From NCBI GenBank assembly GCA_035456405.1, contig DATIDG010000075.1, positions 124,001 to 188,000 on the forward strand: DNA of 64,000 nucleotides, in the 5' to 3' direction. Below, piece by piece: positions 36,469 to 45,364 of the stretch (positions within the stretch are counted from its first letter, which is position 1; the number at the start of each line of letters is the position of its first letter). Made by a program: the position numbers and the translations under genes. The notes under the pieces are model-generated. The model was given only the letters and a program-made list of their open reading frames with translations, searched no databases and had not been told where the DNA came from. This stretch comes from JAGVSZ01 sp035456405. Its GTDB lineage: Bacteria; Pseudomonadota; Gammaproteobacteria; Burkholderiales; SG8-39.

Positions 36469-36469
36469 A
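36424..36469. repeat. Tandem 23-bp duplication abutting a start codon
   Basis: Two directly adjoining copies of a 23-bp unit beginning GCAGTCGATGCGGGGATCTC, at 36424-36446 and 36447-36469, identical at 22 of 23 positions. The last base of the second copy is the A of the following ATG, so the GGGGAT ribosome-site region is duplicated. Confidence 0.85.
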
Positions 36470-37686
36470 TGAGCACGATCAACGTCACTGCCGCGGCGCC
36501 CGCGGGCCTCGCGAGCGGCGCTCTCGAACGCATAGGCGGGCTCATTCGCGAAGTCGGTTCGGAGCGCATCGTGGCCTTCGTGCGCGAGCTGCGCGAGATC
36601 GGCCGGCTCAAGGATCTCGCGGCGAATGTCGCGGGTCTCCTGGGCGGCGGCGCCGGCTTCGGTGTGCTGAACCTCGGCGTGGCGACCATGGGATTCATGG
36701 TGATGCACCGGCGTGTGGGCGCGCTCGAATCCCGCCTGCAACGGACCCAGGCGGCGCTGGCGGAAATCAACCAGAAGCTCGACCTCAGCTTCTACGCGAA
36801 TCTGGGCGCCGCGCTCAACCTGGCGGACGGGGCCTTCGCCATGCGCGACGCAAAGAACCGCGACGCGCACGCGACCGAGGCGATCAACCGGTTGATGGAG
36901 GCGATCCATCACTACTCCGGGCTGCTGCACGCCGCCCCGAACGGCGGCGCCCACGGCGGCGACGCGTACCTCGCGACGCTGTGCCTCGCCTACGCCGCCG
37001 TCGCCCGTTGCTATCTCGAGCTCGACGAGCTCGAGCACGCCGAGCGGTTCCTCGACACGCGCGGCGCCGAGCTGGAGGCGCTCGTGCGCCGCCACGTGTG
37101 CACCCTGCTCACGTCGAATCCTGCTGCGTACCTTCATCCGAGCCTGAAAGGCAAGGTCGATTTGCGGCGGCTCACACGCGTGTGCCGGTGGATGGATCCG
37201 ACGATGGACGAGAACGGTGTCTTCGAGGCGCTGCGGTACGGCCTTGCCGACGTCGTCCGGCAGCCAGACAAGTGGATCGAGTCCCTGCCGCCGTCGGTAT
37301 GGGATCCGAAGGTCCATCTGGCGCAACCGAAACCGGCCGGCGGTTACCTAGCGCCGCTGCGAAATCTCGGATTGCCCGCGCTCGCTCTGCGCATGCCCGG
37401 GTTCGGGCAGGCCGACGAGGCCAAGGTGTTCGAGCGCCTGCCGCAGGTCATGGATGCGGTCGAGGGCATCATCGAGGATGCCCGCCGCTTCGACGCCTAT
37501 CGCGCCGAGATCGGTGCGGTCCGGCGGATGAGACTCAGCTTCCGAGAATGGCAGAACCTGCCCGCGCCGTCGGACGCCAACGGGCTGATGTTCATCAACC
37601 TGCTCGAGCCGTTCGGCGGCGAGCGCGGCGCCGCAACGAGATCCTGCGAGGGATCGGAGCGTGCGCGCGCCGCCGTCGCGCACTGA
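36469..37686 (+). CDS. Hypothetical helical protein
   Basis: A 405-residue protein of unknown family. A short hydrophobic patch with Gly-rich sequence (GLLGGGAGFGVLNLGVATMG, about 58-77) is followed by a coiled-coil-like helix (HRRVGALESRLQRTQAALAE), then helical segments including AYAAVARCYLELDELEHAER that look like a helical repeat. It might sit at a membrane through the hydrophobic patch. Start at the MSTINVT codon directly after the tandem duplication. No catalytic motif is visible. Confidence 0.7.
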   Translation: MSTINVTAAAPAGLASGALERIGGLIREVGSERIVAFVRELREIGRLKDLAANVAGLLGGGAGFGVLNLGVATMGFMVMHRRVGALESRLQRTQAALAEINQKLDLSFYANLGAALNLADGAFAMRDAKNRDAHATEAINRLMEAIHHYSGLLHAAPNGGAHGGDAYLATLCLAYAAVARCYLELDELEHAERFLDTRGAELEALVRRHVCTLLTSNPAAYLHPSLKGKVDLRRLTRVCRWMDPTMDENGVFEALRYGLADVVRQPDKWIESLPPSVWDPKVHLAQPKPAGGYLAPLRNLGLPALALRMPGFGQADEAKVFERLPQVMDAVEGIIEDARRFDAYRAEIGAVRRMRLSFREWQNLPAPSDANGLMFINLLEPFGGERGAATRSCEGSERARAAVAH

Positions 37687-37692
37687 GGCCGC

Positions 37693-38508
37693 TCATGCGC
37701 CGCCCGCCAGCCGGGCGAACTCGCGCTTCTGCGCGTTGAAACGCGCGAGATAAGCGCGCACGTCGTGATCGCCGCACCGCTGGCCCGCGGTCGGCCTGAG
37801 GCCGCGCCTGGCGTACGCGTCGCCGGCGCCGGCGCCGCACAGGTGGATCACGGCCGCCAGATCCTGTTTCTGCTGGAGCGTCGCCTTGGCAATTCGCTGG
37901 CGCGCCAGCGTCGCTGTGACACGGCGATCCAGGTAGGCCGCGGTCAGCTCGATCGCGTGGCTCGGCACGACGCGCATGTAGAGGCCGTTGAACCAGCACG
38001 ATCCGAGGTCGTGCCAGGGCCCGTCCTCGACGACGGCCCGGTCGCGGACACAGTAGCGCTTCGCCTCGGCGAACGTCGCGTCGGTGATCTGGTACATGCC
38101 GGCCGCGCTCGAGGCCGGCCGGTAGATCTCGAAGGGGTGCGGCGTCACCTGCCACCGCCAGTACGTCCGGGCGAGCGGATTGCCCGTCGCCTCGACTTGC
38201 GCGAGCGCGGCCAGGAAGTCGGGCGTGATTACGGCGGTGGCGTGCGCGCGAAAGAGCGGCCCGTACTCGCGCCACGTCTCGGACGGCGTCTTGTAGAGCG
38301 CCCCGCTCACCGGGAAGAAGAGCTCGGTGGGCTTGCGGACGACCTGATAGAGCCAGTTGACCGCGGCCCAGAGCGCGAGCGCGACGATGACGCCGGCGAC
38401 GAGGTGGACCGCGAGCGGCGCCGCGTGCAGCGCGCGAAGCGCGCGCCGCGGCAGCTGCCGGGAGGCACGCCGGGCGGCGGGCGAACGCGAGCGGGCGGCA
38501 GGGGCCAT
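37693..38508 (-). CDS. Membrane-anchored lytic transglycosylase (SLT domain)
   Basis: A 271-residue protein with a basic N-terminus and one membrane segment (about 34-55), then an SLT-type domain. Glu106 in FLAALAQVEATGNPLA is the predicted catalytic acid; the conserved SSAAGMYQITDATFAEAKRY and WFNGLYMRVVPSHAIELTAA follow. It would cleave peptidoglycan glycan strands from the periplasmic face. It is divergent from a small exported peptide and a bactofilin gene, suggesting a shared role in cell-wall shape. Confidence 0.85.
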   Translation of the reverse strand: MAPAARSRSPAARRASRQLPRRALRALHAAPLAVHLVAGVIVALALWAAVNWLYQVVRKPTELFFPVSGALYKTPSETWREYGPLFRAHATAVITPDFLAALAQVEATGNPLARTYWRWQVTPHPFEIYRPASSAAGMYQITDATFAEAKRYCVRDRAVVEDGPWHDLGSCWFNGLYMRVVPSHAIELTAAYLDRRVTATLARQRIAKATLQQKQDLAAVIHLCGAGAGDAYARRGLRPTAGQRCGDHDVRAYLARFNAQKREFARLAGGA

Positions 38509-38711
38509 GGTCGATTCACTCTACCGCACCGCGGACGCCTGCGGGGTCCGCAGGCACGAATCCTGCCGTTCTCGGCGCCGTCAGCGCATCGACACCCGGC
38601 CGATGCCCAGTGCGCGACAAATGCCACAGGCACCGGCCGGGGCCGGTTGTTTCCGGGCGTGGCATTCATGACACTGGCATGACGGAAACCGCCACCGTCC
38701 CGGAGGGGCCC

Positions 38712-38873
38712 ATGCGCGATGCGGATCATCACCTCCCCCAGGCGTTCGTCGGAGCGCTGCTCGCCGCGATGCTGCTCGCCGCGGCGCTGCTCGCGAACAT
38801 GGCGATCGCAGCGCCCGCCACCGGCCAGGAAATCACCCCGGCCGCCTGTGCACGGCCCGATTCGGGGTGTTGA
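38712..38873 (+). CDS. Possible small exported or membrane peptide
   Basis: A 53-residue frame with GGAGG before the ATG. One hydrophobic segment, FVGALLAAMLLAAALLANMA, precedes a short tail APATGQEITPAACARPDSGC. It looks like a signal peptide or single-span protein. An earlier ATG at 38679 would add 11 residues. It ends 23 bp before the bactofilin start. No homologue is recognised. Confidence 0.45.
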   Translation: MRDADHHLPQAFVGALLAAMLLAAALLANMAIAAPATGQEITPAACARPDSGC

Positions 38874-38896
38874 GACCGCGGTCGCTGGGAGGCATC

Positions 38897-39337
38897 ATGC
38901 TCGGCATACTCGCTTCACGTTCGCAGGACCGCATCGACACCCTGATCAGCGCCGGAACCCGGATCAGCGGCAACGTCGTTTTCAGCGGCGGGCTGCGCAT
39001 CGACGGCGAAGTCGTCGGCAACGTCATCGCGACGCCGGGACAACCGAGCGTCCTCGTGATCGGCGCAGGGGGGCGGGTCCGGGGCGAGGTCCGGGCGGCG
39101 CGCATGGTGGTCAACGGCGTCGTCGCCGGCGTCGTGCACGTAAGCGAGATGCTCGAGCTCCAGCCCTGTGCCCGAATCTCGGGGCACGTCTTCTACGCGG
39201 CCATGGAGATCCATCGCGGCGCACGGATCGAGGCGCAGCTCGTCCGCGAAGCGCCCGCCGCCGTGGATGCCGCGCCCAGACCCAGCCTGCACGACCCGAT
39301 CGAAGCCGCTCCGCTGCCGGTGGCAAACGCGGCCTGA
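38897..39337 (+). CDS. Bactofilin (polymer-forming cytoskeletal protein)
   Basis: A 146-residue bactofilin. The beta-helix core runs from DTLISAGTRISGNVVFSGGL through RIDGEVVGNVIA, LVIGAGGRVRGEVRAARMVV, NGVVAGVVHVSEMLELQPCA and RISGHVFYAAMEIHRGARIE, with the family's repeated hydrophobic-Gly rhythm. Bactofilins form nucleotide-independent filaments that position cell-wall enzymes. The start at 38897 has GGGAGG before it. The divergent lytic transglycosylase nearby is a plausible partner. Confidence 0.9.
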   Translation: MLGILASRSQDRIDTLISAGTRISGNVVFSGGLRIDGEVVGNVIATPGQPSVLVIGAGGRVRGEVRAARMVVNGVVAGVVHVSEMLELQPCARISGHVFYAAMEIHRGARIEAQLVREAPAAVDAAPRPSLHDPIEAAPLPVANAA

Positions 39338-39413
39338 CGGGTCGCGCTCTCCCGAAGACTCGCGCAGCCCGTCCGCTGCGCCCGCGTTCGCGCCTGCGCC
39401 GCCGCGGTCCCCC

Positions 39414-40697
39414 CTACTTGAAGACGTCCGTGACGAGCTGACTCGGAAGCCACGTCGCCAGCGCCGGGAAGAAGATCACCAGGAGCAGCACCGTGAGATC
39501 GCCCACGAAGAACGGGATGGTGCCCTTCAGCACCTGCTGCAGCGGGATCTTCGAGGTGCCGCTCACCGCGAAGAGGTTCAGCCCGACCGGGGGCGTGACC
39601 ACGCCCATCTCGACGTTGAGCGTGAGAATGATGCCGAGATGGACCGGGTCGATCTTGAGCGCATACGCGACCGGAAAAACCACCGGCACGGTCAGCAGCA
39701 CCATCGCGACGCCGTCGACGAACATTCCGAGGATCAGCAGGACGAACATGAAGGCGAAGATGAACCCGAGCGGCGTCAGCCCCCAGCTCGTCACGGTCTC
39801 GGTGATCTTCTGCGGCCAGTACATGTTCGCCGCCAGGAACTGGAACACGCCCACGCTGCCGATCAGGAACATCACGACCGCGGTCAGGTTCAGCGCACGA
39901 CAGGCCGTGGGGAGCAGTTCGCGGAGGAACTTGCCGCGCCCGACGATGAGCCCGTAGAGCAGCGCATACCCGCACGCCGCCGCCGCGGCCTCCGTCGGCG
40001 TGAAGAGTCCGCCGTACAGGCCGCCGAGGATCACGACCGGCATGCCGAGCGCCGGCAGCGCGCCCATCGATTCCGTCCAGAGCCGGCGGGCATCGAAATT
40101 CCCGCGCGGCAGCTTCAGGTAGAGCGCGATCAGGATGACGCTGATGATGTTGCCGAGGGCGAGCAGCAATCCCGGGATGATGCCGGCGAAGAACAGGCGC
40201 ACCACCGACGTTTCGGTCACGATCCCGTAGACCAGCAGGATGATGCTCGGCGGGATCAGCATCGCGATGCCGCCGGCGGTCGCCACCAGCCCCCCCGAGA
40301 GCCAGTCCGGGTAGCCGCGCTTCCTCATCTCGGGGATCGCGATGACGCTCATTGCCGCCGCCATCGCGACGCTGGAGCCCGAGATCGCGCCGAACAGCAC
40401 GCACGCGATCACCGTCGCGACGCCGAACCCGCCCGGCATCCAGCCGACCAGCGAGTCGGCGAAGCGGAAGAGCTGCGCGACCAGGCCTGTGCGCTCCATG
40501 AGGAAGCCCGCGAAGATGAAGAGCGGGATCGCCATCAGCGAGTACCGCCCGATGAAGCTGAAGAACGCGCGGAAGATGACGGTCGGTTCGAGCAGCGGGT
40601 CGACCATGATGTAGGCCGCCGCCGCCGCGCTGAGCGCGATGCCGATCGGCACGCTCAACACGAGCAGCACCAGGACCACGGTCCCGACGATGTGCAT
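39414..40697 (-). CDS. dctM: TRAP transporter large permease DctM
   Basis: A 427-residue permease with about twelve hydrophobic segments. AIPLFIFAGFLMERTGL, CVLFGAISGSSVAMAAAMSV, LIPPSIILLVYG and VEMGVVTPPVGLNLFAVSGT are the DctM signatures. It drives sodium-coupled uptake of the ligand delivered by DctP. It follows the dctQ gene by 33 bp on the same strand. Confidence 0.94.
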   Translation of the reverse strand: MHIVGTVVLVLLVLSVPIGIALSAAAAAYIMVDPLLEPTVIFRAFFSFIGRYSLMAIPLFIFAGFLMERTGLVAQLFRFADSLVGWMPGGFGVATVIACVLFGAISGSSVAMAAAMSVIAIPEMRKRGYPDWLSGGLVATAGGIAMLIPPSIILLVYGIVTETSVVRLFFAGIIPGLLLALGNIISVILIALYLKLPRGNFDARRLWTESMGALPALGMPVVILGGLYGGLFTPTEAAAAACGYALLYGLIVGRGKFLRELLPTACRALNLTAVVMFLIGSVGVFQFLAANMYWPQKITETVTSWGLTPLGFIFAFMFVLLILGMFVDGVAMVLLTVPVVFPVAYALKIDPVHLGIILTLNVEMGVVTPPVGLNLFAVSGTSKIPLQQVLKGTIPFFVGDLTVLLLVIFFPALATWLPSQLVTDVFK

Positions 40698-40730
40698 CCG
40701 TCCCTCCCCTAACGCCTTGCAACCGGCGAA

Positions 40731-41282
40731 TCAGTGTCCCGATCCGCCTGCTTCGTGGGGCTCCTCGAGCACGCTGCGGCCGCGCAGCGCTTGGATTGCG
40801 CGGAAGATCTGGAAGAACATCGTGACCGCCATGAACGCGAAGCCGACCAGCAGCGCCGTCAGGAACGGCCACATGGGAAACCCGAGACTCTCGGTGCGGC
40901 TCTCGTACTTGAGGCTGTCCTCGACTTCGGGGATCCCCCACCACACCACGGCGAGCATGAACACGAAGGAGAAAGCGAGCGCGACGAGCCTGACGATCCC
41001 CGCCGCACGGCGCGCGCGCGGCCCGAGCGCTTCCAGCACTTCCGGGACCACCGTGACGCTGAGATGCGCGTTGCGTCGTTGCGAGATGCCGAAGTAGAGG
41101 TAGACGCCGCTCAGGATGAAGAACGTGACGGCATCCTGCTGCCATTCGAAGGAGAAACCGAACACGTAGCGCCGCACCACCTCGAGCAGCGCGAGGAGCG
41201 TGCAGCCGAGCAACAGGAGGGCCGCGGCGCGCTCCAGGAACCGGTCCTGGAACGCGCGCCAGAGCGCGTATGCCTTTTCCAC
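40731..41282 (-). CDS. dctQ: TRAP transporter small permease DctQ
   Basis: A 183-residue membrane protein with four hydrophobic segments. LLALLEVVRRYVFGFSFEWQ followed by QDAVTFFILSGVYLYFGISQ and RRNAHLSVTVVPEVL matches DctQ. The longer open frame upstream is Arg-rich and non-coding in character; GTG at 41282 (VEKAYALWRAFQDR) is taken as start, 26 bp after dctP. The C-terminus EEPHEAGGSGH is cytoplasmic. Confidence 0.85.
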   Translation of the reverse strand: MEKAYALWRAFQDRFLERAAALLLLGCTLLALLEVVRRYVFGFSFEWQQDAVTFFILSGVYLYFGISQRRNAHLSVTVVPEVLEALGPRARRAAGIVRLVALAFSFVFMLAVVWWGIPEVEDSLKYESRTESLGFPMWPFLTALLVGFAFMAVTMFFQIFRAIQALRGRSVLEEPHEAGGSGH

Positions 41283-41308
41283 GCGGGCCGAGCCGGCGCC
41301 CCGGCGCG

Positions 41309-42451
41309 CTACTTGATCACGATCTTCGATGCGTGCTTCGAGCAGTCGACCTTCTCGATCCACGACGAGCCGGGCGGGTTCTTCTGCGACAGCTCGAGGC
41401 CCTCCTTCTTGAAGGTGTCGACCCACTCGTTCGCGGCAGGCGGCGTCTTGCTCTTCACCCACCGGGCCGGCCCGTCACCCAGCGCGCCGGTCAGGTTCGC
41501 GACCTCCTGCGCGCTCATCCAGTAGACGCCGGGCTTGGACGGGTCCTTGGTGCCGTACTTCTCGTAGGTCATCTTGTCGACGCACCAGTTGAGCTCCTTC
41601 TGCACCTGGATGGTCTCGTCGATGAGCTTCTGCAGCGCGGCCTGGGTCGCCGGATTGAGCCGGTCCCACCAGCGGCGGCTCGCGCTCACCATGTAGTAGT
41701 CGCCGGTGAAGACGCCGGCGCCGCCGGTAGTGTAGAAGGGCGCCTGCTCGCGCACGCTCAGCCAGCCGCCGATGCTGGTCATCAACCCGTCGATGACGCC
41801 CGACTCCAGCGCATTCGGCACCTCGCCGAACCCCATGACGACCGGGTTCGCCCGCCACGACTCGAGCACCGGGTTCTCCGCCGGTCCCATGCTGCGCACC
41901 TTCTTGCCGGTGAAGTCCTCGGGCTTGACGTAGCGCTTCTTGCCGCCGACGCCCATGCCGAAGCTCATGTGCCCGGCGCCGAAGACCTTGATCGCCTGGT
42001 TCTTCGCGAGCCGGTCGACCAGCATCTGGAAGGTCCGGGTCTTGTCCAGGTTGTCGACCGCGCCGACGGTGGTGAGGATGCCCGGCCCGACCACGGCCAT
42101 CATCCACGGGTCGACCGGGGCCGCCTTGCCCATCTGCATCCAGGTCATCTCCAGGTTGCCCTGGCGCATCGCCTCGAATGCCTCGGGAATCGTGTACAGC
42201 GCGCCGGCATAGTAGAGGCGCGCCTCGCTGCCGGGGATCACCTGCGGCAGGCGATCGGCGAAGTGCCTCATCGCGAGCCCCGCGGGATGCGGCGGCGGCG
42301 GGAAGTCGGCGGCGAAGCGCAGCACGACCTTGCGTGGCTGTTCCTGCGCGTGAGCCGCGCGATCGGTCATTCCCCACGTCGCGGCGAGCACCGCCGCGAA
42401 CATCACGGCAGCGGCGCCCGCGCGGGTGGCGCGAGTCTGGTTCCTGTCCAT
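41309..42451 (-). CDS. dctP: TRAP transporter substrate-binding protein DctP
   Basis: A 380-residue periplasmic receptor. Signal peptide to TDRAAHAQEQ. RFAADFPPPPHPAGLAMRHF opens the mature domain. The substrate-carboxylate Arg is expected in GKKVRSMGPAENPVLESW, followed by GEVPNALESGVIDGLMTS. GGAGGATCT precedes the ATG. First gene of a dctPQM operon. The ligand is probably an organic acid; its identity is unknown. Confidence 0.9.
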   Translation of the reverse strand: MDRNQTRATRAGAAAVMFAAVLAATWGMTDRAAHAQEQPRKVVLRFAADFPPPPHPAGLAMRHFADRLPQVIPGSEARLYYAGALYTIPEAFEAMRQGNLEMTWMQMGKAAPVDPWMMAVVGPGILTTVGAVDNLDKTRTFQMLVDRLAKNQAIKVFGAGHMSFGMGVGGKKRYVKPEDFTGKKVRSMGPAENPVLESWRANPVVMGFGEVPNALESGVIDGLMTSIGGWLSVREQAPFYTTGGAGVFTGDYYMVSASRRWWDRLNPATQAALQKLIDETIQVQKELNWCVDKMTYEKYGTKDPSKPGVYWMSAQEVANLTGALGDGPARWVKSKTPPAANEWVDTFKKEGLELSQKNPPGSSWIEKVDCSKHASKIVIK

Positions 42452-42695
42452 AGATCCTCCTGGGCCGAAAGACCGCAAATTCGATTGCCGGTTCGACAGA
42501 CCCCGGCTTTTCTCGGGTGTTTGCGGACGACCGTAAAGGAACGAGGAGTCGTCGTCAAGAAATGCGCGGACCGCCGCAGAAAGGCGCGGCCGTTTGACGA
42601 ACCTCGGACACGGCCTCGCTCGGCGCCGGCGATTGCGCACCGCCGCATGGCGGCGCCGGATCCTCACGCGGCCGGCGCAGAAGGGCGCACGCCGG

Positions 42696-42917
42696 TCAGT
42701 CGCGCCCGTCGCTCTGCGCCCACTCGACGATGGCGCGGATCATCACGAGCTTCATCCGGTCGCGCCGGTTGTCCTCGAGCCAGCCGTCATAGAGGAGGCG
42801 GTCGGCGAAGGCGTTGACGCCCGCAGCCGGGTCGCGGCGCGACTTCCGGCCGGCGCGCGCGGTGCGCGCGCTCATCGCAGCGGTCTTGTAGGTCTGGGTC
42901 GCGGTGCTCAGGTTCAT
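42696..42917 (-). CDS. Small hypothetical protein
   Basis: A 73-residue basic protein with AGGAG before its ATG. NAFADRLLYDGWLEDNRRDR and MKLVMIRAIVEWAQSDGRD form two predicted helices; the N-terminal 30 residues are Ser/Thr/Arg-rich and probably disordered. No family is recognised. It is alone between the dctP gene and the divergent histidine kinase. Confidence 0.6.
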   Translation of the reverse strand: MNLSTATQTYKTAAMSARTARAGRKSRRDPAAGVNAFADRLLYDGWLEDNRRDRMKLVMIRAIVEWAQSDGRD

Positions 42918-43140
42918 GGCTGGGCGCTCCTGTTGACTGCATCTCCATCGCTTCTCGGTTGCGGCGAACTCTACGGGTAGAGCCCGGGCATGAGAATTCG
43001 TAGCACTACGAGCAGGCGGTGCGGGAAGTACGGACGCCGGCCCCCGCCGTTCCGCGCGATCGCGCAGCCGGCCTGCGGCCGGGTGTAAGGAAAGTGCGCT
43101 CACCCCCGACTACCCCACGGGTTTCCGCGGAAGGGGAAGC

Positions 43141-44898
43141 ATGGAAGCGCGGACGGCAGTCATTCCCGGGGAGCCGCGCACGGAGCGCCCTACGTTCCGC
43201 GCGGCCGGCATCCTGCAGCAGCTCGCGGAAACCATCGCGCCGCTCACCGGCGAGGCGTTCTTCCGCTCGGCCGTGCAGTTTCTGTCGGGCGCGCTCGGCG
43301 TGCAGGCCGTGTTCGTCGCCGAGTGCGTCGACTATCCCGCCACCCGCCTGCGCATCCTGGCGGAGTGGGACCGCGGGCGCTTCACCGTGCCGCGGGAGTT
43401 CGCGCTCGCGGGCACGCCGTGCGACGGCACCGTCGGCGAGGGCCGGACCACCTGCCTTCCGGACGGCCTCCTCGACCGCTTTCCCCACTACGCCGCGAAG
43501 GAGCGGACGAGCTATCTCGGCGTGCCGGTCTTCGACCCGACCGACGGCCGCGTGATCGGCCATGTCGCCGTCTGGGACCGCAAGCCGATCCGCGGCCGCG
43601 ACATCGTCGGGCTGCCGGTGTTCCGGATCTTCGTCTCGCGCATCGGCGCCGAGCTACGGCGCAAGCGCTCCGACGACACGATGTGGATGATCGCCGAGGC
43701 GACCGCCCCGCTGTCCGGGCCGGCGTTCTTCCGCACCCTCGCGCACTACCTCGCGAAGACGCTCTCGTTCCGCGAGGTGTTCATCACCGAGTGCGTGGAT
43801 GCGCACGCGACGCGCGTGCGCATGCTCTCGCACTGGGTCGGCGACGGGTTCGCGGACAACGACGAGTACGATCTGGCGGGCACGCCGTGCGAGATCACCG
43901 TGCGCGAGCGCCGGACCACGTTCATCGGCGAGCGGCTGGAGACGATGTTCGCGTGCTGCGCGGGCGACCAGGCCTACCTCGGGCTGCCGATCTTCGACGC
44001 GGGCGGCAATCGCGTGATCGGTCACATCGCCTTCTACGACGTGAATCCCCGCCGCGACGCCATCGTCGACAACCCGGTGTTCCGGATCCTCGCTTCACGC
44101 GCCGGGGCCGAGCTCCTGCGCAAGCGCGCCGAGGAGGAGGCGCGTCGGCACCTGCACAGCCTCGCGCACGTGACGCGACTCTTCTCGATGAACGAGATGG
44201 CGAGCGCGATCGCGCACGAGGTCAACCAGCCGCTGACCGCCGTGGTCACCTACACCCAGGCGTGCATGCGCCTGCTCCGCTCCGGCGAAGCGACCACGGA
44301 CGAGGTCCTGCAATGGATGGAGCGCGTCGGCGCGCAGGCCGAGCGGGCGAGCCGGATCATCCGGCACTTGCGCACGTTCGTGCGCAAGGACGACGCCCAG
44401 CTCCTCCCGCTGCAGGTCAACCCTCTGGTCGACGAGGTGGCGCAGCTCGTCCGGCCGGACGCCAGGCAGTCGGAGGTCGAGGTGCTGACCGAGCTGGCCG
44501 AAGGGCTCCCGGAGATCGTCGCCGACGGCATCCAGATCCAGCAGGTGCTGGTGAACCTGGTGCGCAACGCGGTCGAAGCGATCAACGGCGCCGGGTGCGA
44601 GCGCCGCGAGGTGCGCCTGACCACCTGCCTCAGGGCCGACGGCGCAGTGCAGTTGCGCGTGGAGGACACCGGCCCGGGCTTCGACGACGCGAAAGCCACG
44701 CGGCTCTTCGAGCCGTTCTACAGCACCAAGTCGGAGGGAATGGGCATCGGGCTGTCGATCAGCCGGTCGATCGTGGAGGCGCACGGGGGCCAGATCCACG
44801 CAGCGCGCGCACCCGGGGGCGGCGCTCGCTTCACGGTCGCGCTGCCCGCCACCGTGGACCGCGATCAGTGCCCGCCGCGGGAGCCTAGGAGGACATAG
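43141..44898 (+). CDS. Soluble sensor histidine kinase with tandem GAF domains
   Basis: A 585-residue cytosolic kinase. Two GAF-like domains (about 36-172 and 192-325) are clear duplicates of each other: FFRSAVQFLSGAL versus FFRTLAHYLAKTL, and VIGHVAVWD versus VIGHIAFYD. The phosphorylation site is His359 in AIAHEVNQPLTAVV. The ATPase domain has LVRNAVEAI (N box), VEDTGPGF (G1) and GMGIGLSISRSIVEAHGG (G2). No response-regulator gene adjoins it, so the partner is unknown. The GAF ligands cannot be predicted. Confidence 0.88.
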   Translation: MEARTAVIPGEPRTERPTFRAAGILQQLAETIAPLTGEAFFRSAVQFLSGALGVQAVFVAECVDYPATRLRILAEWDRGRFTVPREFALAGTPCDGTVGEGRTTCLPDGLLDRFPHYAAKERTSYLGVPVFDPTDGRVIGHVAVWDRKPIRGRDIVGLPVFRIFVSRIGAELRRKRSDDTMWMIAEATAPLSGPAFFRTLAHYLAKTLSFREVFITECVDAHATRVRMLSHWVGDGFADNDEYDLAGTPCEITVRERRTTFIGERLETMFACCAGDQAYLGLPIFDAGGNRVIGHIAFYDVNPRRDAIVDNPVFRILASRAGAELLRKRAEEEARRHLHSLAHVTRLFSMNEMASAIAHEVNQPLTAVVTYTQACMRLLRSGEATTDEVLQWMERVGAQAERASRIIRHLRTFVRKDDAQLLPLQVNPLVDEVAQLVRPDARQSEVEVLTELAEGLPEIVADGIQIQQVLVNLVRNAVEAINGAGCERREVRLTTCLRADGAVQLRVEDTGPGFDDAKATRLFEPFYSTKSEGMGIGLSISRSIVEAHGGQIHAARAPGGGARFTVALPATVDRDQCPPREPRRT

Positions 44899-45251
44899 GC
44901 GGCGAGCGTGCACACGACCACGGTCGCCGCGATGCAGGAGCTCACCGCCGACGCGGCGGCGGGAATGATGAAGAAGGACGACTCGGCCGCGAGCGCTTCG
45001 GCCGGCGCGATGCCCGCGAACGAGGCGAGCGCGATCAGCACCCAGCGCCGGACGTAGGGAAGCAGCATCCAGCGCATGGCACGGTTGTACGACAGCGCCC
45101 GTTCGCGCATCGGTGCGGGACCGAGCGCGGCGTCCTTGAACAGGGCAAAAGGATGGAGATAGAGGACCAGCTGACGCCGCAGCGGAAGGCGCGCCCGGAC
45201 ATCGCGCTTCAGGAGCACTTCCACCTCGTCATGCGTTCCGAACGGCCTCAT
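44865..45251 (-). CDS. Hypothetical membrane protein
   Basis: A 128-residue protein. The N-terminal half (LKRDVRARLPLRRQ) is basic; two hydrophobic segments follow, VLIALASFAGIAPAEALAAE and IAATVVVCTLAAYVLLGS. The 3' end overlaps the kinase gene end by 34 bp on the opposite strand. Coding character is fair, but no homologue is recognised. Confidence 0.5.
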   Translation of the reverse strand: MRPFGTHDEVEVLLKRDVRARLPLRRQLVLYLHPFALFKDAALGPAPMRERALSYNRAMRWMLLPYVRRWVLIALASFAGIAPAEALAAESSFFIIPAAASAVSSCIAATVVVCTLAAYVLLGSRGGH

Positions 45252-45364
45252 CGAAAATCCCGGAATGCGCGCGGCCTGGTCGCCGCCAGGACGTATCTAT
45301 CGCTGCAATCGGTGTGCCTCGTCAAGTGCCCGGATCAGGCGTCCGGGAATTCTTGCCGGCCGCC

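Noticed and set aside
36424..36469. A short CRISPR-like array
   Set aside because: Only two directly adjoining copies with no spacer.
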